A stretch of 64,000 bases of DNA from Mycolicibacterium celeriflavum (lineage in GTDB: Bacteria; Actinomycetota; Actinomycetes; Mycobacteriales; Mycobacteriaceae): positions 1,364,001 to 1,428,000 of the forward strand of contig NZ_AP022591.1 in the NCBI RefSeq assembly GCF_010731795.1, in the 5' to 3' direction. The notes under the pieces were generated by a model. It was not told where the DNA came from, did not search any database, and saw only the letters and a list, made by a program, of their open reading frames with translations. Positions 58,140 through 64,000 of this stretch are shown piece after piece (the stretch's first letter is position 1; each line of letters begins with the position of its first letter). A program made the translations under genes and the position numbers.

Positions 58140-58810
58140 CCCAGCCGGAAAGCACCGGCTTCCTGTACCCGTTCATCGAGTCCGAGGAGACCGACGCGAC
58201 GAGCCTGCTCGACGACTTGGCCGCATCGGCGCGGGGCAAGGCAGCCGAAAGCGTACGCCTGCAGACGGAGTCGCTCGACGAGTACGGCGACGCGTTGGCA
58301 GCGGCCGGGTCTGAAATGGCCGAGCGGTTCCGCCGCGGCGGCCGGCTCTACACCTTCGGCAACGGCGGCAGCTCTACCGACGCGGCCACGCTGGCGTCGC
58401 TCTTCAGCCGGCCTGCGCGCGGGCGCCCGGTGGCGGCCTGGTCGTTGGCCGCCGACGAAGCGGTCGTCACCGCGTTGGGAAACGACGTCGGATTCGAGCT
58501 GATCTTCAAGCGCCAGATCATCGCCCACGCCCGCGACCACGACGTCGCGATCGCACTCTCCACGTCGGGCAACTCGGAAGACCTGATGACCGCGATCACC
58601 GAGGCGAACGAACGAGGACTGCTGACGATCGGGTTCTCCGGTCACGACGGTGGCCGGATGGCCGTTGCCGAAGATCTCGACTTCTGCTTCACCGTGCACA
58701 GCCAGAGCATTCACCGCATCCAGGAAAGCCACGCCATGCTCGGCTACCGACTCTGGTCGGTAGCGCAAGAACACATGGCCCGTCAACGCAACGGAGCCCG
58801 TGCACTATGA
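58136..58810 (+). CDS. GmhA-like SIS domain protein
   Basis: 224-aa protein similar to phosphoheptose isomerases. GRLYTFGNGGSSTDAATLASLF is the sugar-phosphate loop, HDVAIALSTSGNSEDLMTAITEANERGL the second signature, and the C-terminus ends ESHAMLGYRLWSVAQEHMA. Heptose synthesis has no obvious link to a hydrogenase, so here the SIS fold probably serves another ligand, perhaps in cofactor assembly. It overlaps the SIS-HypC fusion and hypE, both by ATGA. Confidence 0.85.
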   Translation: MTQPESTGFLYPFIESEETDATSLLDDLAASARGKAAESVRLQTESLDEYGDALAAAGSEMAERFRRGGRLYTFGNGGSSTDAATLASLFSRPARGRPVAAWSLAADEAVVTALGNDVGFELIFKRQIIAHARDHDVAIALSTSGNSEDLMTAITEANERGLLTIGFSGHDGGRMAVAEDLDFCFTVHSQSIHRIQESHAMLGYRLWSVAQEHMARQRNGARAL

Positions 58811-59901
58811 CCAAAGCAATGTCGTCAGCCGAGCGCGAAGACCGTGTGCTGGAACGCATCGACAAGTTCCGGCAGCGACGGCCACGCCTGCTCGACGACG
58901 TGGTGACGCTCGCGCACGGGGCTGGCGGCAAGTCGTCGGCGGCACTCGTCGACGCGGTCTTCCTCGAGGCGTTCCGCAACGACGAACTCGAGCAACTCGG
59001 TGATGCGGCAGCGCTTCGAACCCCCTCGGGCGATCGACTGGCGTTCTCCACCGACTCGTATGTCGTTTCGCCGCGGCGCTTTCCGGGCGGATCCATCGGT
59101 CACGTCGCGGTGCACGGGACCATCAACGACCTCGCGGTGTCCGGTGCCCTTCCGCAGTGGCTGTCTGCCGCATTCGTGATCGAGGAAGGCTTCCCGATCG
59201 CTGAACTGCGCGAGATCGTCGCCGACATGAGCGAGGCGGCCGCGAAGGCGCGAGTGCAGATCGTCACCGGCGACACCAAGGTCGTCGGCAAGGGCGCCGC
59301 CGACGGCGTGTACATATCCACCGCCGGGGTCGGTGTCATCCCCGACGGCAGGCGGCTGTCTCGCGACCTCGTGCAAGCGGGCGACATGGTGGTGCTGTCC
59401 GGGACGATCGGTGAGCACGGCATGGCGGTGATGCTGGCCCGCGGCGATCTGGCTATCGACGCCGACATCGCTTCGGACACCGCGCCCGTGCATGAAATGG
59501 TGGAAGCCCTTCTGCAGGCGGCGCCGTCGACGCGATGGATGCGCGACGCGACGCGCGGCGGCGTCGGCACCGTGGCCAATGAACTCGTCAAGGACTCGCC
59601 GTTCGCGCTGATCCTCGACGAAGAGAGACTCCCGGTGCAGCCGCAGGTGCTCGGCGCATGCGACATGCTTGGCATCGACCCGTTATACGTGGCGAACGAG
59701 GGCAAATTCGTCGCCATCGTGCCTGCGGACGAGACGGCAGCGGCCATCGACGCGCTGCGGGCACATCCGCAAGGCGCCCACGCCGCGGTCGTCGGCGAGA
59801 TTGTTCCCGGGCCACCCGGAATCGTCGCGCTACGAACATCTTTCGGAGGCAGCAGAATCGTCGACATGCTCGTCGGCGACCCGCTGCCGCGAATCTGCTG
59901 A
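58807..59901 (+). CDS. hypE: hydrogenase expression/formation protein HypE
   Basis: 364-aa AIR synthase-like ATPase that dehydrates the HypF-carbamoylated C-terminal Cys to a thiocyanate, the CN- donor. DDVVTLAHGAGGKSSAALVDAVF, SVDGLAFSTDSYVV-type metal site (FSTDSYVVSPRRFPGGSIG), VHGTINDLAVSGA and WMRDATRGGVGTVANEL are the family motifs. The protein ends PRIC, with the obligatory terminal Cys364. ATG 58807 overlaps the SIS gene. Confidence 0.96.
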   Translation: MTKAMSSAEREDRVLERIDKFRQRRPRLLDDVVTLAHGAGGKSSAALVDAVFLEAFRNDELEQLGDAAALRTPSGDRLAFSTDSYVVSPRRFPGGSIGHVAVHGTINDLAVSGALPQWLSAAFVIEEGFPIAELREIVADMSEAAAKARVQIVTGDTKVVGKGAADGVYISTAGVGVIPDGRRLSRDLVQAGDMVVLSGTIGEHGMAVMLARGDLAIDADIASDTAPVHEMVEALLQAAPSTRWMRDATRGGVGTVANELVKDSPFALILDEERLPVQPQVLGACDMLGIDPLYVANEGKFVAIVPADETAAAIDALRAHPQGAHAAVVGEIVPGPPGIVALRTSFGGSRIVDMLVGDPLPRIC

Positions 59902-59914
59902 GAGGAGATTGACG

Positions 59915-60187
59915 ATGTGTCTGGGGATTCCCGGCCAGGTGGTCGACATCGTCGACGCCCAACAATCGCTGGCCAAGATCGACGTCAACGGCGTGCGCCG
60001 CAACATCAGCGTGCGATTGCTGGCCGACGACAACCTGCAGATCGGTGACTGGGTGTTGGTGCACGTCGGCTTCGCGATGGCCAAGATCGATGAACGCGAG
60101 GCGAAACTGACGCTCGACCAGGTGCAGAAGATGGGCGCCGACTACGCAAATGAAATCGAAGCATTCACTTCATCTGAAATTCGATGA
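59915..60187 (+). CDS. hypC: hydrogenase assembly chaperone HypC (copy 2)
   Basis: 90-aa HypC with MCLGIPGQVVDIVDAQQSLA, VNGVRRNISVRLL and GDWVLVHVGFAMAKID. It shares the N-terminal block with copy 1 but differs through the rest, so it is an old duplicate and not a recent one. It lies in the usual hypE-hypC-hypD arrangement, suggesting that this copy partners HypD while copy 1 may serve HhyL. GAGGAG precedes the ATG. Confidence 0.95.
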   Translation: MCLGIPGQVVDIVDAQQSLAKIDVNGVRRNISVRLLADDNLQIGDWVLVHVGFAMAKIDEREAKLTLDQVQKMGADYANEIEAFTSSEIR

Positions 60188-60214
60188 TGTCCGAGATCGC
60201 CTGAGAGGCATGTC

Positions 60215-61342
60215 ATGAAGTTCGTCGACGAATTCCGCGACCCTGCGGCCGCACGCGCGTTGGTCAGATCGATCACCGAACTCTCCTCCGGCGACGACTT
60301 CAAGTTCATGGAGGTCTGCGGCGGCCACACCCACACCATCTACCGCCACGGCATCGAACACCTGCTGCCGGAGACGGTGGAACTGGTGCACGGCCCCGGC
60401 TGCCCGGTCTGCGTGATCCCGATGGGCCGCGTCGACGACGCGATGTGGCTCGCCGAACAACCGGGTGTCATCTTCACGACGTTCGGCGACATGATGCGCG
60501 TACCCGGGTCCAAGGGAAATCTGATCGAAGCCAAGGCATGCGGCGCGGACGTGCGGTTCGTGTATTCCCCGCTGGACGCGCTCAAGGTCGCCGTCGACAA
60601 CCCCGACCGCCACGTCGTCTTCTTCGCAGTCGGTTTCGAGACAACGGCGCCGTCGACCGCGGTGACGCTTGTGCGCGCCCGCGCGCTCGGGGTGACGAAC
60701 TTTTCCGTGTACTGCAACCACGTCACGATCGTGCCGCCGATCAAGGCCATCCTCGAGTCGCCCGACCTGCGGCTGTCGGGGTTCCTCGGGCCCGGCCACG
60801 TCTCGACCGTCGTGGGGTTGCGGCCCTACCGGTTCGTTCCCCACGTGTACCGAAAGCCGATGGTGGTCGCGGGATTCGAACCGCTGGACATCCTGGCTTC
60901 GGTGCACATGCTGCTGCAGCAAATCCGCGACGGACGCTGCGAGGTCGAGAACCAGTACACCCGCGTCGTGCGGCCGGATGGCAACACCCAGGCGCTGAAG
61001 CTGATGGCCGAGACATTCGAGTTGAGACCGCACTTCGAATGGCGCGGGCTGGGCTTCATCTCGCAGAGCGCTCTCAAGGTGCACCAGGACTACGCCGAGT
61101 TCGACGCCGAGGTCAAGTTCGAGATGCCCGGCGTCCGAGTGGCCGATCCCAAGGCGTGCCAATGCGGGGAGGTGCTCAAGGGCGTCATCAAGCCGTGGGA
61201 GTGCAAGGTTTTCGGCACCGCCTGTACGCCGGAGACGCCGATCGGGACCTGCATGGTCTCTCCCGAGGGCGCGTGCGCGGCCTATTACAACTTTGGCCGG
61301 TTGCACCGCGAAACCGCGCTCGTGCTCGGCCAGCGGGCCTAG
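60215..61342 (+). CDS. hypD: hydrogenase formation protein HypD
   Basis: 375-aa Fe-S scaffold on which Fe(CN)2CO is built. Motifs in order: FMEVCGGHTHTIYRHGI, GPGCPVCVIPMG, GFETTAPSTAV, YCNHVTIVPPI, LGPGHVSTVVG, and the C-terminal [4Fe-4S] region CQCGEVLKG...CKVFGTACTPETPIGTCMVS with EGACAAYYNFGR. Length is normal. It is the last clear hydrogenase gene; 52 bp without a terminator-like hairpin separate it from the next ORF. Confidence 0.96.
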   Translation: MKFVDEFRDPAAARALVRSITELSSGDDFKFMEVCGGHTHTIYRHGIEHLLPETVELVHGPGCPVCVIPMGRVDDAMWLAEQPGVIFTTFGDMMRVPGSKGNLIEAKACGADVRFVYSPLDALKVAVDNPDRHVVFFAVGFETTAPSTAVTLVRARALGVTNFSVYCNHVTIVPPIKAILESPDLRLSGFLGPGHVSTVVGLRPYRFVPHVYRKPMVVAGFEPLDILASVHMLLQQIRDGRCEVENQYTRVVRPDGNTQALKLMAETFELRPHFEWRGLGFISQSALKVHQDYAEFDAEVKFEMPGVRVADPKACQCGEVLKGVIKPWECKVFGTACTPETPIGTCMVSPEGACAAYYNFGRLHRETALVLGQRA

Positions 61343-61394
61343 ACCACAAACAACGTCGCCGCATCCGATGTGGCGGGGGTGAGGAGGAAGAGTC

Positions 61395-61826
61395 ATGACG
61401 AAGCCGGAAGAACGGGGATCGCGCGGCACCGGATCCGATGAACCGTCAGGCGGGCCGGCAGATCGGCCCTCCGGCACCTATGAGGGTGACGAGTCCGTTC
61501 CGTCGTATGACGACGGCGGCAAGCCCGACTTCGAGACGGGTTTCACGAACGAGCCACCGGGGGATGTCGAGTCTGAGCTGCCGCCCTACGAGGGGCGGCA
61601 AACGTCGGCGAAGGCGGACGCCACAGATGCGGGCGGCGCACGGACTGGTGGAGCGGTCAAGCCCGCCACCGATGCCGGCTACAAGGGCCCTACGCCCGGC
61701 GGCGGGTCGACCGCATCACCGGCCGAGGAACAGCCGGCGGCACAGATGCCGGAGTCCGACCGCGGCGATGACCGGGTGGGCCCGTCACACACCGCGGGAA
61801 CCGGTCGCGCCGAGGACAAGCAGTAG
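61395..61826 (+). CDS. small disordered hypothetical protein
   Basis: 143-aa acidic, Gly/Pro/Ser-rich protein of low complexity (PSGGPADRPSGTYEGDESVPSYDDGG). No hydrophobic segment and no Cys. GAGGAGGAAG lies just upstream of ATG 61395, supporting translation. It probably marks the right end of the inserted hydrogenase region, or could belong to the operon. No function can be suggested. Confidence 0.7.
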   Translation: MTKPEERGSRGTGSDEPSGGPADRPSGTYEGDESVPSYDDGGKPDFETGFTNEPPGDVESELPPYEGRQTSAKADATDAGGARTGGAVKPATDAGYKGPTPGGGSTASPAEEQPAAQMPESDRGDDRVGPSHTAGTGRAEDKQ

Positions 61827-61831
61827 CGATT

Positions 61832-62026
61832 TCACCACTGATCGCGCGGGACGTCGAAGTCCGAGCACAGCGCGCGCCAGACGTCCCGCGGGTCGACGCC
61901 GTCCTCGATGGCCCGCGCGGCGGTCCGCCCCCCGAGCCCGCTCAACACATGATCGACGAGCAGTGATGCGCCGCGCACCGGGCCGAACTGACCCTCGACG
62001 AGTTCATGGAATTCCGTCAACCGCAC
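61832..62026 (-). CDS. DUF3046 protein
   Basis: 64-aa protein equivalent to Rv2738c, which in M. tuberculosis lies directly upstream of recA. MRLTEFHELVEGQFGPVRG, LVDHVLSGLGGRTAARAIEDGVDPRDVW and CSDFDVP are conserved. GTG start at 62026. Function unknown. In this window it is 16 kb from recA because the hydrogenase cluster lies between. Confidence 0.9.
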   Translation of the reverse strand: MRLTEFHELVEGQFGPVRGASLLVDHVLSGLGGRTAARAIEDGVDPRDVWRALCSDFDVPRDQW

Positions 62027-62036
62027 GAGCCCAAAC

Positions 62037-63209
62037 CTACGCGGAAGACATCAACGCCTCATGGCACACCCGTACCGGATCTTCGACGTCGGCAACCGTC
62101 GCTCCGCCCCGCCGCGCAGCGTCCCGGTAGCCGGGTTCGGCGAGTACTTCGCGCACCGCCCGCGCCAGCGCGTCCCGGTCCAGAGGGCGCACCAGCCGCG
62201 CGCTGCCCTGCCGCACAACGCGATTCGCTATCTCCCATTGATCGCCGCCACCAGGCACCACCACCATCGGGACCCCGGCGAGCAGCGTCTTGGCGACCAT
62301 GCCGTGTCCCCCGCCGCAGATCACCAGGTCGGCATGCGACAACAGTTCGTCCTGCCTGCCCAGCCCGATGACCGCCCAGGGCGGTACCGCGACGTCCGTG
62401 CCGCCGAGGCGCGACACCACCACCCGAGATCCCGGCGGCAACACCCGTCCCGGTGTCAGTGCCTCCAGCGCGACCTCTGCCAGGCCGCCGGCGCCGGTGG
62501 TGGCGGTGGACGGCGCGACGACCACCACCGGGCCGGTACCCGCCGGGACGTCCAGCGTCGTCGACGTCGGCTCGAAATGCAGGGGGCCCACCACCACGGC
62601 TTCGGCCGGCCAGTCGGGCCGTGGCACCTCAAGGGCGGGCAGGGTGGCGATCAGCCGTCGGCGGGGACCGGTATCGGTTGCCGGCAACCCGATCTCGGCC
62701 CGCGCCGCCGCGCGCTGGCGGATGCCTTCCCGCCAGGACCGGGCCGAAAGCGTACGCAGGACCGCGTCGCGCAGCCGGCCGCGGACACCCACCCCTGGTG
62801 CCAGCCCGCTGCCGATAGGTGGCAGTCCTTTCGACGGCCGGTACAGGGGATGCGGGTTCAACTCCACCCACGGCAACCCGAGAAGTTCGGCGCACAACCC
62901 GCCGGCCGTGGTGATGACGTCGGAGACCACCAGATCTAGCCCGATCTCGCGCAGTTGCGGCGCATTGAGCACCGCCATCCGGGCGCCGCGCCGGTGGATC
63001 TTCGCGCCCGCGTCAGCGTCGTCGTCGCTGTCCGTCGGGTCCAGCCCTAGCAGCTCGACGGCGGGCACCCCGGCATCGCGGGCGGTTTCCAACCACTCCA
63101 CACCGGTGAGCAGCGTCGGTGAATCGCCGTTGGCCAGAAAGCGAAGGCACAGCGCGATCGCCGGAAAGGCGTGCCCCGGATCCGGTCCGGCAACAACCGC
63201 CACACGCAT
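62037..63209 (-). CDS. glycosyltransferase (UGT/MurG-like, GT-B fold)
   Basis: 390-aa protein equivalent to Rv2739c. The N-terminal domain opens MRVAVVAGPDPGHAFPAIALCLRFLANGD, as in UGT-type enzymes. The nucleotide-sugar region is LGRQDELLSHADLVICGGGHGMVAKTLLAGVPMVVVPGGGDQWEIANRV, ending in the Asp-Gln pair typical of the sugar contact. The acceptor is unknown; related enzymes glycosylate lipids or secondary metabolites. ATG 63209 is used; the frame is open further upstream. Confidence 0.88.
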   Translation of the reverse strand: MRVAVVAGPDPGHAFPAIALCLRFLANGDSPTLLTGVEWLETARDAGVPAVELLGLDPTDSDDDADAGAKIHRRGARMAVLNAPQLREIGLDLVVSDVITTAGGLCAELLGLPWVELNPHPLYRPSKGLPPIGSGLAPGVGVRGRLRDAVLRTLSARSWREGIRQRAAARAEIGLPATDTGPRRRLIATLPALEVPRPDWPAEAVVVGPLHFEPTSTTLDVPAGTGPVVVVAPSTATTGAGGLAEVALEALTPGRVLPPGSRVVVSRLGGTDVAVPPWAVIGLGRQDELLSHADLVICGGGHGMVAKTLLAGVPMVVVPGGGDQWEIANRVVRQGSARLVRPLDRDALARAVREVLAEPGYRDAARRGGATVADVEDPVRVCHEALMSSA

Positions 63210-63238
63210 TGGGCTACCTTGCCACAGCGCATCAGCAC

Positions 63239-63244
63239 TAGGCT
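63239..63244 (+). promoter_or_regulatory. candidate -10 of ephG (leaderless)
   Basis: TAGGCT fits TANNNT and ends six bases before the ATG at 63251, giving a probable leaderless start. No ribosome site is present. Confidence 0.35.
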
Positions 63245-63250
63245 GAGCCC

Positions 63251-63691
63251 ATGACCGACCAGGCTTCCGGACTGAAAACCGACGTCGACAACATCCGGGC
63301 AGTGGAGACCTTCCTCTACGCCCTGCAGGACGAGGACTTCGCAACCGCCGAGGGCTTGCTCGCCGACAACGCCGAATGGCAGAACGTCGGGTTTCCGACC
63401 ATCCGCGGGCGTCAACGCATCATCGGCATGATGAGACGGGCAGAGGGCAAATACGGCTTCGAAGTCAAGATCCACCGCGTCGCCGGGGAGGGCAACGCGG
63501 TGCTGACCGAGCGCACCGACGCACTGGTCTTCGGACCGGTCCGGTTGCAGTTCTGGGTGTGCGGGGTGTTCGAGGTCCACGCCGGCCGAATCACGTTGTG
63601 GCGCGACTACTTCGACATGTTCGACTTCGTCAAGGCGACGCTGCGGGGAATCGCCGCGACGGTGTTCCCGTCGCTGCGGCCCTCGATGTAA
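63251..63691 (+). CDS. ephG: limonene-1,2-epoxide hydrolase family protein EphG
   Basis: 146-aa SnoaL-like alpha+beta barrel enzyme, equivalent to Rv2740, an epoxide hydrolase acting on bulky or sterol epoxides. The active-site pattern is Asp-Arg-Asp: LADNAEWQNVGFPTIRGRQRI supplies the first Asp/Asn region, GFEVKIHRVAGEGNAVLTERTDAL supplies the Arg-x-Asp, and ITLWRDYFDMFDFVKA the last Asp. It is divergent from the glycosyltransferase gene. Confidence 0.9.
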   Translation: MTDQASGLKTDVDNIRAVETFLYALQDEDFATAEGLLADNAEWQNVGFPTIRGRQRIIGMMRRAEGKYGFEVKIHRVAGEGNAVLTERTDALVFGPVRLQFWVCGVFEVHAGRITLWRDYFDMFDFVKATLRGIAATVFPSLRPSM

Positions 63692-63700
63692 CTCCGGCGG

Positions 63701-64000
63701 TTACGCGCCGCGGACGTGGCCGAGTTCGTCGAACGCCTGAGCCCAGCCGAGGAGGCGATCGGTGGCATTGGACAACTCGTCGCGGTAGCGCTGTTGCCAC
63801 AGCGGCGAGGTGGACGTCGGTCCGGCGTTCGCCGCAGACACTAGTTGCGCTGCGGCGCCGACCATTTCGTTGTACTGCCGCGCGCCATGATCGAGTTGCG
63901 TGGTGAACGCCGCAATTGTGGCGGCCAGATGGGCGCGTGACTGCGGCGCCGACCGGATCGCCCGCTCCATCGACACCACTTCGTTCGCGGTCGCGGCCAT
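63701..64000 (-). CDS. pspM: envelope stress protein PspM, 5' end outside window
   Basis: The C-terminal 99 residues of a protein matching Rv2743c (PspM), an integral membrane partner in the mycobacterial clgR-pspA envelope-stress system. MAATANEVVSMERAIRSAP, GARQYNEMVGAAAQLVSAAN, WQQRYRDELSNATDRLLGWAQAFDELG are conserved. The frame is open to the window edge, and the transmembrane part of the protein should lie beyond it. The Met at the edge is probably internal. Confidence 0.82.
   Translation of the reverse strand: MAATANEVVSMERAIRSAPQSRAHLAATIAAFTTQLDHGARQYNEMVGAAAQLVSAANAGPTSTSPLWQQRYRDELSNATDRLLGWAQAFDELGHVRGA

Overview
The window is high-GC chromosomal DNA from a mycobacterium, most likely a non-tuberculous, Mycolicibacterium-like species. 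Gene order from 1 to about 45,500 follows the conserved dut-sigA-sigB-ideR-sthA-nrdR-lexA-hflX-dapF-miaA-miaB-recX-recA block of Mycobacterium tuberculosis (roughly Rv2696c to Rv2737c). The right edge resumes the same order (Rv2738c, Rv2739c, ephG, pspM). Many GTG starts, near-leaderless starts, TCGAAC-N4-GTTCGA SOS boxes and a RecA intein of the M. leprae insertion type all fit. The species cannot be fixed from sequence alone.

Region 1 (1-13,344) holds housekeeping and stress-sigma genes: a DUF3710 protein, dut, a DUF3093 membrane protein, a DUF4193 protein, cei, suhB, ppgK, sigA, several small or membrane proteins, sigB with a near-perfect ECF-type promoter, ideR and a DUF4192 protein. A perfect Crp-type palindrome lies between the DUF4193 gene and cei. 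Region 2 (13,517-31,688) holds sthA, a PAC2 protein, a hydrolase, a PhzF protein, nrdR, the divergent chiZ-like/lexA pair with SOS boxes, an LGFP-repeat surface protein, a CsbD protein, the hflX-dapF-miaA operon with two further genes, a DUF349 protein, two LpqH-like lipoproteins and a lipoprotein HtrA-like protease. Region 3 (31,685-42,800) holds a SigB/F/G-type sigma factor, a glucose dehydrogenase/GH15 pair, an LpqE-like lipoprotein, miaB, the complete gluABCD-type glutamate ABC transporter, an F420-type oxidoreductase and a broken small gene with one in-frame TAG. Region 4 (42,825-45,606) is recX and the intein-bearing recA, with both a PafBC-type promoter and a LexA box.

Region 5 (45,757-61,342) is the accessory highlight: a co-directional cluster of 17 genes inserted between recA and the DUF3046 gene. 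It encodes a group 1h (Hhy-type, atmospheric-H2-scavenging) [NiFe] hydrogenase. Gene order is hypA, hypB, hhyS, hhyL, a NifU/Rieske-like protein (HhyE-like), a DUF5947 protein, a DUF6084 protein, an uncharacterised 445-aa protein, a 39-aa membrane peptide (DUF6893-like), a maturation protease apparently starting at ATC, hypC, hypF, a DUF6390-like protein, a SIS-HypC fusion, a GmhA-like SIS protein, hypE, a second hypC and hypD. Most junctions from hhyE onward are 4-base ATGA/GTGA overlaps, so the genes are probably translated together. The Hyp proteins build and insert the NiFe(CN)2CO centre, the protease trims the large subunit, and HhyE is the best candidate for passing electrons towards the respiratory chain. 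Five or six genes of this operon have no known role and are the best place in the window to look for new biology.

Region 6 (61,395-64,000) holds a disordered small protein, the DUF3046 protein, a glycosyltransferase-fold protein, ephG and the 3' part of pspM.
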